Source: Temnothorax longispinosus
Taxonomy: Eukaryota; Arthropoda; Insecta; Hymenoptera; Formicidae
NCBI RefSeq assembly: GCF_030848805.1
Contig: NC_092369.1
Location: 10,639,199-10,703,198 of the forward strand
Length of the DNA stretch: 64,000 bases
Direction: 5' to 3'
Positions 14,001 through 26,900 of the stretch are shown piece after piece. A model generated the notes under the pieces. The model was not told the origin of the DNA, did not search any database, and was given only the letters and a program-made list of their open reading frames with translations. The position numbers were made by a program, and so were the translations under genes. The number at the start of each line of letters is the position of its first letter. Position 1 is the stretch's first letter.

Positions 14001-14750
14001 GATCTCAGTGTACGATAAAGTTAATTTATTCCTCAAGTTAATTTGTTAAATAACGAAAAAGGAGTAAGCGCGGTAAGCGGCTGATGAAACATTATAGTCA
14101 TATGTACAAAACTCGAGTGTCTCCTCTTACATCGAGTTGTATTTGTTTATCGTTTTTATGATCCGGTTACGCAAACGATTACGACGACCTCTCCGCGTAG
14201 ATATGTATATCGCTTATCTCGACAGATAGCCATGCGTGTAACCGTGGCCTTCTTTTACAAGCGTGCCAAAGACAATTTTTTTCCATCCAGGAGCAAAGGT
14301 CACAAACTACTTAATTTCCTGCAATAAAAATTGTTCCGCTGTTACCGCAACCATCGATTAGCGTCTCTTTCGCAACTCGTCTAAAAAGATGTTTTTACAA
14401 AGATTTATATTTCCGATAGGTGCTGCCGTTCGTTTACCCGTTCATTCTTTATTATGTCAGATATCAAGCTTTCTACTTGCGCCAAAAACAATAAAAAAGA
14501 TTATTTTGGATAATATCTTGAGTATTAAACTGTGTCAAGTGGTCACCAAGAATTCAAATGCAACTACATGCGCCACTTTGCGAGTTTGTCGTTGTGAAAA
14601 GAAAACTCGGATGATTTATCCGAAAAAATTCTCAAACTCGAAAGTGTCGCCGACCGACGTTTCTGTTGACGACATATATATTTTTTCCTTAAAAATAGAT
14701 AAGTAGGTTGTACTACACTTTTAGTATTTAGAAGTTACTACTTTACCAGT
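11050..14750. other. AT-rich, no gene seen
   Basis: It contains (ATA)n at 11,131-11,147 and a short (CA)n at about 11,570-11,582. A moderately GC-rich patch covers 11,330-11,880. The small open frames at 12,166, 12,732 and 14,389 lack splice or codon support. Confidence 0.4.
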
Positions 14751-14759
14751 TTAGCCGAT

Positions 14760-15713
14760 CGGAAAGCGAGCAAGAAGTGTAATAACGCGACGACAACGTT
14801 GACAAAGTCATCGGACCAAATCAGGGCGAGCGACGAGAAAGAAAGCCTGGGAGGAGAAATGCCTGGGCAAAGGAGGTGCGAGAGGAAAGGGGTCTCAGAT
14901 CGTTGCACGCGCCTGTGGCGAACGTGATGATTGGCTCCCGAAAACAGAACAGGTAGACATTAGGCTGCGGCCTCCAGGTGTGCGGAACGCGCCAGATAAA
15001 GCTCGGGTCTCGATTAACCTTTCGCGCGAGAAGAAAAATGCGACTGCCAAAATTGCACCTCCTGCGCCGGATGCAAAAAAGAAAAAACGTCGATACACAG
15101 ATTATTGCCGCCGTACCGTGACAATATTAGGGAGGAAAAGATTAAACCGTCACGTGTGAATATTCGCTTGCTCGAAAGCATACAGGACGTTTGCGAATCC
15201 GATAATTATTTTGATCAGTCAATTTTCTCTTAACGACATAATATTTATCACAGCTTCTAAGTTGCGAACAACTAGAAAGAGAGTTTGTCAAGCTGATCTT
15301 TAGAGTTACAAATATAACGTTACGAAATCTACGGATCATCGGTTAAAAAAACACTTCCAAAAAAGATAAATTATACATACACGTGACATAGTCGTGCATA
15401 CGTTCAATCGTAAGACATTACTTTCGAGCAGTGCCTCTTTTAGCTCTCTCTCCGAGGCGTGTTTCGTGAAAAGATTCTTTAAAAAAGGGAGCAGGTGATC
15501 GAAGTAAAAGAATAAGAAAGGGAGCAGTATCGAGAAGCGTCAAGCAACGAGAATTTCAAGCAGCGGCGCGAACCTTCGGCACGGGGAGAACGGGAAGGAT
15601 CCATTCACCGTGGGTAATGAGGTCCTCGCCACCAGGAGGCATGAATGAACTCTGGGAAGAGGCAACCGCGAAGGAGAGCCGGGAGCATGGATAGACGGAT
15701 AGATAGATGAAAA

Positions 15714-15770
<57 letters not shown>

Positions 15771-16690
15771 CGGTGGAGGATGAGAGGGAAGAGAGTGAAA
15801 GGAAGAACAGGAGAGCGGTGAGAGCGGAATGAGGAAAGAAGACAAGAAGACGAATCTCACTCCCCTGCAGGATATTGGAAATACTTGAGAGCTGTTGAAC
15901 ACGGGGGCCATTTAAGGGCCACGCCGCTATTATAACCGCCTCTGACCAGAAGCGTTTCAAATAAGAGCATTAACCGGAGCTTAGGTAGCCGATGCGCTTC
16001 TCCGAGGATGGCAGGTCGTTGTTGTTTACTGTTCGATGCGCTACACATTTTTGCGACCGACAAGCAACGGCAGCGTTGATGGCCGCGTTGTAATTAAAAC
16101 TTCTCTCTGCACCGCGCGTACGCGGCAGCAATACATATTTCTCATAAACATATAACCATGTATATTTTTACGACGACCCACATCTCATTATTGCATATGA
16201 AATTACCGATTTCGCTCGAAATATTCTTAAGCGATATAATCGGTAATAAGCGGTATAACCCAAAGTATTTTCGCGATTAGCGGTTACACTAGACACGCGC
16301 GACAAAGGAGAAGTATAACTCCCTCGGTGCCAGATAGTCTGGCCGTTATTTTTTTGCGTCATTTCTCGACGTCATCGGCAGATCCGCCCTAGCAAACCGT
16401 GGCCAGAACTCGTGTCTCTCTCGCAGCTTGCCAGCTCCGGTTGCGCTTCCTTCTCCGTTCTGTCATTCTTCTTCCTCGAACCACGGAGAGCTGCCACCCC
16501 TCGGCACCCACCTTCCGCGAGTCGCGGAGAAGAATCACGCTCTGACAGTCTCTGATTAATACAATCCTTAATGTCATCGTCCTGTCCCGCGAAAGAAAGG
16601 GAACGACTTCGGAGTGGGAAAAGACTGCGAGAGAGTTCACGGCAAAGTTTCTCAGAGCAAATCAAAATACGTTTCAAACGCGAATGTTAA
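14760..16690. other. Mixed GC-richer DNA around the (GA)24 tract
   Basis: Overlapping open frames on the minus strand across the GA run (15,540-15,960) encode Ser/Leu simple sequence and are artefacts. No gene supported. Confidence 0.4.
15719..15768. repeat. (GA)n microsatellite, about 24 repeats
   Basis: An uninterrupted AG run of about 50 bases, the longest dinucleotide repeat seen in the window. Confidence 0.95.
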
Positions 16691-16699
16691 TTCAATCCC

Positions 16700-17610
16700 T
16701 TATATATTTCAATTTATATTCCAAACCTCGCCTTCTTAATCGCCTTCTGCCCGTCAATAAACTTTATTCGATGCTTATATTCACGATGTAACTCGATTTC
16801 GTCGTTAAACTTTACTTTCATATTATTGTTGATTGCTTGTAACATTTTTTGCATCATAAAGAGACTCGTATTACATGCATTGCCAGTGTTTTCCTGCAAA
16901 TATCCTCGATTCATTATCCAACGTAGCGAATTTATTTCAACGTACGCTTTTTCATTTATGCATTGAGGACATCGAGGACGTCAATGCGCGAGAAGAAAGG
17001 ATCTTGGCTCTACACTTCCTACCTCAGTTGAAATACTTGGGGTCAGCGACTGGATCAGCGACTCGAGACAGTCCGTCGTGTTATCGCACTTGTTTCGACC
17101 TTCATATTGATAATTGTCTGGCCTCCTCGAGACGAATGGTTCACGCATGACTCTCTACACGCATTTTATTATGATGGACGGTTTTTTCTTAACGGTAGAA
17201 TCTTTCTCGAAAAAGATCTTGAAAACAATCGCGTCTGCAAGTATCGTATCTGCTGAGAATGCAGCCTCATTAACGAAATGTGTTTAAGGAAGAGCATATA
17301 TATAATTTACAAATTACAATGTTGTTGGCGCCATCAATCGAGAATGCGTAAATAAAGTTAATCAAAGAACACATCAGTGTTTCATAAATACTCAAAGTTG
17401 TATATCAATTACTTTTCTGCTGGGAAACAATGATTCGGTACATTTCGAAGTTATAAATATAGATATTATATTTATATATACACACACAACAATTTTAGAA
17501 AATAAAATTTAAATTTTAGATAAAGCCAAATTGTTATATGTGCACCAAACAAAATTGTTGAACTGTCAAGTCAGCTGTCAAGTATGACATCTTATGATTT
17601 AGGATAATTC
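16700..17610. other. AT-rich, no feature seen
   Basis: No coding or repeat feature recognised. Confidence 0.4.
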
Positions 17611-18312
17611 GGTCTAAGTGATTTCACGCCATCGTGGACACAACGTTGAAGATCGGGAAGCTTTCATCGCGCGAAGAAATCGCCGTCGGCATCGCTGGCG
17701 AACGGCCGGTGAAGTCGGGGGGCCCTATCGCATTATGAGGACAGGAGAGAGAAAGAAAGGGGTGGTTAGTCGAGGGGGTCCATGGCATTAGTATAGCACG
17801 CCGGAATAATTGGGTACAGTCTGGCCGGCTACCGTACGTAACGTCGGCTCCTTTCAAGCGAGAGAGCGCCTCCGCCTCATCCTCATCCTCGCTCATCCTC
17901 GTCCCTCGTTCTCCGTCCTTCCATTCTCCCCATTCTCGAGCAGCCCCGGACTTGCCTCCGCGCCGGCAAAAAGACCAGCTCGACGCGAGAAAAAAGAGAC
18001 CAGAAGAAGGCGACTACCGGGCGAAGTGTACGAGGACGCGGGAAGGACGGGTGCGGGAGAGGGAGAGAGAAGGAGGAGGAGGAGAAAAGGCAGGAAGAGG
18101 AGGAGGCAGAAAGGGACGGAGAGAAGCGGGGCGAGAGAGGGCGAGGGAGACATGGATCCTGGAAGAAAAGAGGAGCACGCGCACACTGTGGAAACAGGGG
18201 CAGGAGATCAGGGGCGATGTTGGTATCAAAGCCCGCTGTCGGTGACCGAGGAGGAAGAAGGAAGAAACCGTGGAAGAAGAACGCCGAAGAACGATCTCGC
18301 GGTAGAAAAGGG

Positions 18313-18368
18313 GCGACGGGCAACACTGAACAAGAACAACGCGACGGGCAACACGGAACAAAAGCAAC
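18313..18368. repeat. 28-bp tandem duplication in a purine-rich island
   Basis: Two adjacent 28-base units begin GCGACGGGCAACAC and end CAAC, with three mismatches. A local slippage duplication inside the 17.6-18.6 kb island. Confidence 0.7.
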
Positions 18369-18507
18369 GAGAGGGCCGCGCAAAACAACCGGCGCGGGGT
18401 CCGAGAAGGGGCGAGGAGTCATAACTGTCTCGGTGCCCAGTGGCGCGGATGTCCTGTAAATAGGAGGCGACCCCAACCACTCCGCCCCCGCCTCATCCTG
18501 GCCCCCC

Positions 18508-18527
18508 CTCTCTCTCTCTCTCTCTCT
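18508..18527. repeat. (TC)n microsatellite
   Basis: A short TC run following a six-C tract. Confidence 0.85.
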
Positions 18528-18639
18528 TCGTCTCTTTCCCATCTCTTCGCCACTCTCGCTTCATTCTCGCGACGGGGCTGCTCGTCGGGCAAAAGTATTT
18601 TAGTAATGGCCATCTAGCCCTTTCCTCATCAATCTAAGA

Positions 18640-19560
18640 GGAACGTGCTTTTCCTCATTGTCATTTCTCTACGTCTCCCACGTAACTCGAGATCTGACAT
18701 TCTGATATTTTCTTATACGACGGTATTGATATTCATTACGTCCTGACATCTAAAGGTCGAGATCTGATACTCTCTTCGATCGCTCTACTGCTAATTTCAT
18801 TTCCATGCTGAGAGGCAACGAGTTCTCCTCGATCTTTTAATCAACGCTATAATAAAGCTAACTTTCTTTTTTTCTTCTTTTTGAACGTGAAAGATTCTTC
18901 TCTCGACATGTGCAGCACGTGGGTCATCGTGGAAAGGTCGGGCTAGAGTTAACGTCATCGACAACGGCGCCGCTTACCATCACACGTTGCATTCCCGTGA
19001 CTTCGCACTGACACCCGACGTCTACTATTTTCCACTATCGTAAACGTCGAATAAACATTAAGTAACAAACGAGGTAACAAACAAGCATTTAACCGAATAA
19101 TCAAAACAGATCGGAGAAAGGTCTGTGAAAGGTCGCGCGCAGTGATACTAATCATTTACAGGGCGTCAGACCGCAATTCCGGATGCTTCCAACGATTAAC
19201 TATACGTGGTAACTTATAAACTGAAGAAACCTAGTGACTATCATCAAGCTAACAGCCAACTCAAAATCAGTCATTTAAAATTAATTTTTTGTATCAAGTA
19301 AAATAGTTCATATAAAATTAAACTATATCATTTCCTTTTATCAAGAGACACGGTAGTTGTCTCGCGCCAATATAATAATTACATTTAATAAACAAAGAGA
19401 TGTCAGATGTGTAATTAAATATGTGATATTACATAACTGACTTCAAATTATTAATATTTATATATAGGCAAATGATCGATTCATTTGGAAACAAAGATTG
19501 TAATTTTTTATGGTCAATTTTTTGATACAACGAAGCCAATCACGATAATGGAATATGACG
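18640..19560. other. Mixed to AT-rich, nothing seen
   Basis: CTCGAGATCTGA and GTCGAGATCTGA (about 18,686 and 18,758) hint at a weak local duplication only. Confidence 0.35.
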
Positions 19561-20080
19561 TATTGGTCTCTGAGTTGTCTCTAGAGCTCGTGTTCCATCA
19601 GCATCTCTTCCCCGCCGAAGCTCGTTCGCGGGCCGCATTGCATTCCTACGCCCGTGCATTTTAAACAGCTTGTTTTATGCGGCCCGAAATGAACTCGAAA
19701 AAATCGGCGGACCCCCTCCCCCCTTTCTTAATGGAGTCGTAACTTCTGGAGATGTGCCCTCCTCTCCCCGGCTACGCTAGAGAGGCACCGTCGCCCAGAC
19801 ATAACCACCGCACCGTGCAGCGCGATGCAAGACGTCTCGTCGTCCCGCGTTTCTTCAGTGACGTGCGTCCCGAAGAAAGAGCCCTACTCTTCGACCGTCA
19901 CACCGCCCGGCCCGGAACAATGCCGCTCACTGTCTCGCGCGCGGACCGGCCCGCATCCTCTTCATCGTGGCTGGACCCGATCCGCCAAAAATTCATTTAC
20001 ACAGCAGCCGCGCGACTATCACTTCGCGACGTCAGAGTTACGTGAGCTGCTCTCAAGCCACGGACTATTGGTTTAACATT
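19560..20080. other. GC island, candidate regulatory DNA
   Basis: An ATG frame at 19,825-20,076 looks slightly protein-like, but it has no clear donor or acceptor and ends in AT-rich DNA. More likely regulatory sequence. Confidence 0.25.
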
Positions 20081-20390
20081 TAACTTATAATTGTAAATTA
20101 CGAAAAATATAGATAAGAAAGAAATAGCTAAGAAATAAGTATAGATAGATAAGAAATTACTTTATACTTATTCAGTACTATAAAAGAGCTAATTAATACA
20201 CGAGCGTTTAAACAAATCAGTTGTGTCAAATGGCCTCTTAAATATTCTTTCTTCAATTCTATGTCGAGTCGTCACTATTAAAGATATAAAATATACTAAT
20301 ACAATGCTGATCAATAGTAGCAGTAATTATTTCTATATTTTTTAGCGAAATATGATGATTCGAGTTAACAACTATTCCCTGATATTATTA

Positions 20391-20500
20391 GGCTAAATTT
20401 GGGGAGCGCTATTGCATCATTCTATCTTTATCGCTCATTAGGTGTAAACCAAGGCTAGAATAAGCAAATAGCGCTAATAGCACGCTCCCCGAATGCAGCC
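20391..20500. mobile_element. 110-bp PIF/Harbinger-like MITE
   Basis: The termini GGCTAAATTTGGGGAGCG and CGCTCCCCGAATGCAGCC are inverted repeats with few mismatches, and the pairing continues inward through GCTATT. TTA is duplicated exactly on both sides (20,388-20,390 and 20,501-20,503). A three-base TWA duplication is the hallmark of the PIF/Harbinger superfamily. It has no coding capacity. Confidence 0.75.
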
Positions 20501-20773
20501 TTAGCGTATAAATTATTACTTAAATTAATGATGAAAAATAAGTGCGAGAATATAAGAGATTCGAGAATGCTAAACGTAAGAAAATGAGGTGGTTCATTTC
20601 GTTATTGCTATATGTAAGAAAAATTCGGCACATCACGGATGCGAAAACGACGCCCAAAAATAGAGATTACTGCATCCGAAAAATCTCCTGCATCATTAAG
20701 CACGCATTGGGAGTCCGTGCCTCGAACAGACATTCCAAACTGGTTTCCTGGAAGCTTGACCTTTAACCATCCG

Positions 20774-20776
<3 letters not shown>

Positions 20777-20811
<35 letters not shown>
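20777..20811. repeat. (CT)n microsatellite, about 17 repeats
   Basis: An uninterrupted CT run of about 34 bases. Confidence 0.95.
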
Positions 20812-20813
<2 letters not shown>

Positions 20814-20819
20814 AAAATC

Positions 20820-22780
20820 CCTCCGCGATTACTAATTGAATCCTTCGTTATTTTGTCTATCAATCGTCAATGTCGCGACAACGGTGTCGAACAAAGTGCG
20901 CGATCTCTGTCAAAACATCTGTTCTTATAACGTTTGTTATATTTCCGTCAAGCGAAGTGACGAAGCTAAAAGTTAACCAAATCATCTTCACCTATCTCTT
21001 GGAATAAGGGAGCATCAGAAGTTTTTCGTCAAAAAACTGAACCAACCAGTTGGAGACGCGGCGACCGGCCAAGCCTCCCATTAAATGGGATACATTAAAA
21101 AGCAAAAAAATATATTTCTGAAGAAATACAAAATTGTTCGTTTTTATATACGCTTGAAAAAAGACGTCGACCCGAACAGCATAAAACTTACATTCATTTA
21201 AATAATAAATATATAAAAAACTTAAGTGTCAATCATTTTTTTCAAAAAATGAATATTTTTTATGTTTTAATTATATGATATCACATCGCGATAATTTTAT
21301 GGCAAATTTATGTAACATTTTACGGCAAAAGTCGTGAGATTCCAGATCTGCCAAGTTTACAATACCGGTTGCATCTACCTTTAACACGACGTAATTGACA
21401 ATTACCACAAAAACAAAAGATTTGTCTAAGCTGTTAATTTTTCCGAGACCAAGTAGAGATTAAATAATCTCGCCGTGCACGTCGAAATGCCCGTCGCCAT
21501 TAACGGCTTTAATAAAAAAAAAAAAAGAAGAAGGAAGAACGTGTGCACGTTGTAACGCGCGCGCGGCTCTCGCTTATACGGCTCTAAAATTATAACATCG
21601 CGCAGCAGCGGCAGCGCGAGCTATCGGCGATCGATTTTCCGCATAGTTGCATCGACACGGTAAGAAAAAAAGAGAATTTAAAATAAGGGCTGGGTAATAC
21701 AAAACAAAAGGCGGGGGACAAAGTGTGCCAAGAAGTGTCTCCGGTGCGCGCGTGCAACGACACTAATCCGACCTTTGGCGCGAGGAAGGACGAGCAGTCG
21801 CATGTAAAAAATGCAACCGAGGCGACCTATTCCAGCGTGAAACTAATGCAACCTCGACGAGGCAGAAACGCCTCGCGTTCTAGCTGGAAAAAGTCAGCGT
21901 GACGAGCGTCGTCGCTGTGGTGTGTATCAATTTTCAGATTACAACGAAACAACCTTCCGCTCGTGCTTTTTTCCCCTCTCTCTCTCTCTCTCTCTCGCTC
22001 TTCCTCACTCGCTTTCTTCCCGGAAAAAAACTCGCGTATCGATCGTGATACTTTTTAATGCGTTTTTTTAATGCATTTATTTCTCTTGGATCCCTCGTTT
22101 TGCACTTTTTACGCGCCCACACCTGTTTTTCCCGCATTTTACTCGCCGTTCCAAGCGAGCAAGAGAAGAGCTACCCTCCCCCCGCGAGTCTCCAACGTAA
22201 ATTACGGTATATGCTTCACTTTCGCTAGGAGCCGTTATTGTGTGTGTATGCATGTTAAAACGATGGGCAATAACTATCTTCTTCCGGATAGCTAGACGCT
22301 CATTTCGTATAGCATAACATTTTAAAAAAATGCTGAATGATGTATCAAACGCTGTGGGAAACGTGAAAAACGTGCGAAAGTTGATTGTCCCGAATCGATC
22401 ATCGAACCGATCCATACTTCTTCAACTCCAATAGCTTCGTACGTGAACGTGCGGCTTTGCACGTGTTCTTCGATCCGAGGTCGCAGCACGCTATAGACAC
22501 GCTTTTGTATTGGCATGCCTACTAGCGCCACGCTACGACGGAACTCAGAACCGTTTTGACGTTTTCCCAAGCACAGAGAAGCTTGGATGGTACAGACAAT
22601 CTTCCGCGATGCGAAAGGCGCTTGGCCGTCCCGTGAAATCCACGCAGAATTCAATGAAACACGCGTATTTCAAGCTGCACGGAGCAGAGAATATTTTCAT
22701 AAAAAATTCCGTTACTAGTTTGATGAAGAAAGTCTTATAAGATAATGCCAAACTAAACAGAGAACCGTCAAAGGATCACG
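20820..22780. other. AT-rich with GC patches, no gene seen
   Basis: A CpG-rich patch lies at 21,535-21,920. CCCATTAAATGGG at about 21,077 is a small palindrome. No coding support. Confidence 0.4.
21976..21996. repeat. (CT)n microsatellite
   Basis: A CT run of about 20 bases. Confidence 0.85.
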
Positions 22781-22792
22781 TCCGGACACAGG

Positions 22793-23155
22793 ACCTCGTC
22801 CGACCACCGCATGCTTTTTCTATTTCAGCGAAAAATGGAAGAAAAAAATTGCAAGAGCGTAAATAATATAGCAAATGAAAATTTTGACATATTTAGTCTT
22901 TAAATTCAAGTTTAATTGATTATAAAAAATTATAGCATCCATAAAAATAATATCTAACTGTACAATTAAGAAATCAAAGCACCATTACCAAGAATCTTGT
23001 CCGACCACTGCGTGCTTCTTCTACTTCGGCGAAAAGTTCGGTAAAAAGTTGCAAGCACGTAAATAATATTATATAGCGAATATAAATACCGTGACATATT
23101 TATTCTCGTAATGAGTCCAACTTTAATTTGGATTGAATGAAAAGCTACAGTATCC
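22793..23155. repeat. Diverged direct duplication (two units of about 150-160 bp)
   Basis: Units at about 22,793-22,940 and 22,993-23,155 share an ordered series of matches: TGTCCGACCAC or CGTCCGACCAC, a GCGAAAA block, TTGCAAG.(A/G)CGTAAATAATAT, GACATATTTA and (A/T)GCATCC or AGTATCC. Substitutions and indels are many, so it is old. It ends just before the 23.18 kb element. Confidence 0.6.
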
Positions 23156-23182
23156 TCTCCCATTCATTTATATAGTAGAATA

Positions 23183-23923
23183 TACAGACTGCTGAAAAAC
23201 TATCTAGACAAACTCAGGGAGGGAGAGGAGAGAAGGTCCAGAGGAACAAGATGAACAACTTTTCCTCGGGAGACGGTCAGAAATGTCTCCTTCAGATTCT
23301 AAGGGTAGGATAGGATAATGAGTTTAGACATGTAATTTAAAAAACGTGTTTTATTGGTGATTGCAGTATGATAGCGCGTATGATAGGGAGTGCCATTATG
23401 GCAACTCACAGCAATTGTTGTTATACAAGCTTCCATCCTTTCCGTTCCAGAAACACTGTGAACTTTGCTATGAGGTCAGCAATCGAAACTTCGAACAATT
23501 GCTGTGAGTTGTCATAATGGCACTCCCTGTCACTCGCTATCATATTGCAATCACCAATAAAACACGTTTTATGGATTACATGTCTCTTCACTTTTGCACA
23601 TCCTTCACCATCCCTTAGAATCTGAAGGAGGCATTTCGCTCTTTCGCGGGAAAAAGTTTGTCTACAATAGCGTTTTCTACTAGGAAAACTAGTGCAATAC
23701 TTGTGCACACTTAGTGCAATTTTATTGTTCCAATGTGAAAATCAGGTCACATATTTTCAGTGTTTAATGTTCTACTGACAAAAATTTGTCAAATTAATTA
23801 CAGCGCAACATTAAATGCTGAAAATATGTGAACTGATTTTCACATTGGAACAATAAAATTTTACTTAGTGTGCACCAGTAGTTTTCTTAGTAGAAAACGC
23901 TAATAATTTCTCAGGACACTGTA
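23183..23923. mobile_element. Fold-back, mariner-like non-autonomous element with a nested MITE
   Basis: Long inverted arms start TACAG(A/T)..T..CTGA and pair over about 240 bases per side. Shared arm segments include TAGACAAACT, CTCCTTCAGATTCTAAGGG, and the ATTGGTGATTGCA and CACTCCC regions around a centre near 23,455. TA dinucleotides flank both ends (23,181-23,182 and 23,924-23,925), the target duplication of the IS630-Tc1-mariner superfamily. The right arm is interrupted by a 233-bp MITE, and removing it restores arm pairing across the junction. No transposase frame remains. Confidence 0.75.
23669..23901. mobile_element. MITE inserted in the right arm of the 23.2-23.9 kb element
   Basis: The terminal inverted repeats AGCGTTTTCTACTAGGAAAA and its near-complement bound 233 bp. 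AAT is duplicated on both sides (23,666-23,668 and 23,902-23,904). Internal arms continue the pairing (TTTTATTGTTCCAATGTGAA on one side, its complement on the other). It has no coding capacity and must be younger than its host element. Confidence 0.75.
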
Positions 23924-23929
23924 TATACG

Positions 23930-26900
23930 CTTCAATCAGACATCTTTGAATGCCTTGTTCGATCAAATTTCGAGCGGTTGAAGCTCGAAGCGCTGGTCCG
24001 GAATTATATGCTTTTATAATTTACAAATACGAAATGATAATGAAGCAATAGCGATAATGGAATAATTTTCAAATGTTTCCAACGATTTTCTATCCAAAGT
24101 TAACATGCACCGCGTCTCTTTCTCTCTCGATCCTTTTTACTTTCGTTTCCGTCGCGCATGTGGCAACCATTAACGCTAATCAACCGCGTAGAATGTTGTG
24201 AACGTTTTGGCGCGAGTTACGGCGATTACGAGCCAAGAAAGTTACGATCGAAATGCAGTCACAATCACGAAGAATTATATACGTCCGTCCGTGCTCTGTA
24301 ATTATATCCCGAACGAGATTCCACCAGCCCTGAATAAGCCGCTTGACTCGCGCACGTGGAACTCGGAAACGCGAGAAAGAAACATGATTAGTATAATATC
24401 TCCGAAGAAAATTCACGGTATACGCAAATACACCGAAAAAACTGCTACATAAATAAGAGAAAAAAAATTCAGCAATGTTTCAATTATTACTTGCATTTAT
24501 ATATTTTAATTTCTAGTTTACACGAGACATTTCCAAAGAAAATAGTTTCCGCACTGTTATTTTACGTTATGCTATTTTACGTTACGCTATTATTTTGCCG
24601 TACGTTCAGCAAAAGATTGATGCAAAACTAAATCATTTTTTAAATCAATTATATTAACAAATGGATAGATATAAATACTTCTGCATGTTAGCCAAATATT
24701 CAAATGCGTTCGAGATGACATAAATCTATATACATTTATATAATTCTTTATTGCAGTAAATTTCTTATCGAGACAAATATTCCGACGACAAGCTTAGGCT
24801 AGTTAAAGCCGGAAGGAAAATCTATCTACCAAGAAAGAAACCAGGAAGCCGAATATCATTTTGTCGCGTCGCGCGGCATCGAAGCGGCGAACGAAGCGGA
24901 CGACGGAATCTGCCGCCGCTTTTACAAGCGGTGTAATGCCATGGTTATCAAGCGATATCGGATATCTCACTAAATCTCACATACTTATCTATGATCTCAA
25001 CAACCGCACGGGGGTCTCCGGTCCGCGTTTCAGTACATGTGGCCGTCGGTCGGCTTCTGGACCGTACACGGCGAAGTGTGTATGTAGATAAGGCAGATGC
25101 TACGGCAAAGATTATGCCCGGCAGACACCGCTGACACTTAACAGGGTCCAATTAAAGCCATTACACGATTAATTGTCTGATTAATTTATACCTAGCCGCG
25201 CTCGGAAGTATACCCTCGCCGAATCGATCCGAATCGGCCGGTGGAGCTTGTTACTTTCTATCGCGCGTCCGAGCAAACGGAACGTAAAAGCGAATACTTG
25301 GAGGCGTCGTTCTTTCTCGCAGATCTCATTTATCATAAAAATTCAAATTCAAAATATTTTTAGAAAAATATCAAGGAAACAGCGAATTCTCTCTCATGGT
25401 TGCCACACGAAATGATCGTCATTTGTTAAGATCCTGGGGTTTGATATCTAATTTCAATGTTTTATACCGGAATTCACTTTCCTCACATTAGCACAGTACT
25501 TTGAAAAGTACTAGACAAACCGTGCGAAAAGTTTTACCGCTCAATAGTAATTCGCGACAGTCCGTAATCGCATTTCACGGTGGATTTCGCGATGAGAGAT
25601 GGCACGTACGATCGTTATACAAACATTCTGATCTTTATTCATGAGGATTCCCGTGGCCGCTATTCGCCATTGTTTAAACGTTCGCGGATCGCACGATATG
25701 TCCGCCGTGTAACGCGCCGCGCGTACGTGTCTTTTCGTTTCTTGCGAAATGAACGGCCGTGAGAGAGACCGGGATCACGGAAATCGCTCGCTATTACACG
25801 CCGTCGGCGTAGCGTCGGATAGAGGCCGCAATTATCAAACCATCCGTGGACGCGCGATGGATACTGATAATTCGAAAATTACACCTTCCGGAGCGGCCTG
25901 AAATTAAAACACTACCCGCGATCTTCGCACGGGCGCGCATCTTACACCATCTCGACTTTTCGCACGTGATTAGTATCGAGAAGGCATAACGCAGTATTAA
26001 TTTAATTATTTAAGGCAAAAATTATCGCGATAATTAAAAGAGCCTCATCGTGATGTGCAATTAAAATTCGCACACGGGTCCACTGTTGACGACGACTCTT
26101 GAAGCACTCCTAATTTATGTCCGCATTCAAATTAAATGCTTTTATAAACTACATCTTTCAATATGCATTAAGCTGTCGATCTTCCTTAATTACATAAACT
26201 AATATAGAAATTAAACTGTAAAAAGGAGAGCCAAGCATAAAAAATATTTTTATTTTATATATGATGGCTTATATCGAATATAATTATATAGTATAGAGCG
26301 ATATAAAAAATGTTAAGCGTACTTTGCGTATGTCAAACATGTTCAATCATTTGCAATCGGTGGTCCAATAAAAAAGTATTCTATTATTCATCGTGTTTTA
26401 AATCATAATATTCCAAATAAATTTAATCAAATCAAGATGCTTCTGTCAGAGGACATTTTTCGTTACATATAATTGCATATACCCAGAAAAGAGATTTGCT
26501 GGCGCATCATACTTTATGTCTTTTTATGTCGTCATAGCAAATAATCGTTACTGCAAAAAGATTTGTCAAGAATTTTCATTTTTGCTGAATTTGCAAATGA
26601 TTTTGCTGTGGTAATAAAAAATTCTTTCCTTACAACAGCAAATTGTATTAGCTATGAATATAGACTATCTACTTCGCTTCGAGCAAATTCATATTTCTAC
26701 GATCATTCGATGAGATTTTTCAACGAAGCAAATTTCGCTGTCAAATCAAATAATTGGTTCCGATATTATGGTTTCGCAGCAACAGCAAAATTCTTTTCCT
26801 CCGTGTATCGTTATCTCTAAGCTGACATATCGAGGGATTCGCAATAAATGAGCAATCGTCTCCAACTAGCCAATGCTTAATCTCTATCTACTCGCGCGAT

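Larger units (their letters stand above)
17620..18600. other. Purine-rich GC island with no stops on either strand
   Basis: The plus strand is strongly purine-biased (about 17,990-18,430). Frames of about 200 codons exist on both strands but encode Arg/Glu/Gly or Ser/Pro/Leu low complexity. A 28-bp duplication lies within. Possible regulatory island or lncRNA, with no protein support. Confidence 0.35.

Noticed and set aside
14079..14092. CTGATGAAAC as a hammerhead core
   Set aside because: There is no stem II between CTGATGA and GAAAC, so it cannot form the fold.
17883..18542. 219-codon minus and 204-codon plus open frames
   Set aside because: They overlap on opposite strands in a purine-biased tract and encode simple sequence. 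No splice sites or domains.
19825..20076. 83-codon plus-strand frame in a GC island
   Set aside because: No Kozak or splice support, and the frame overlaps another open frame.
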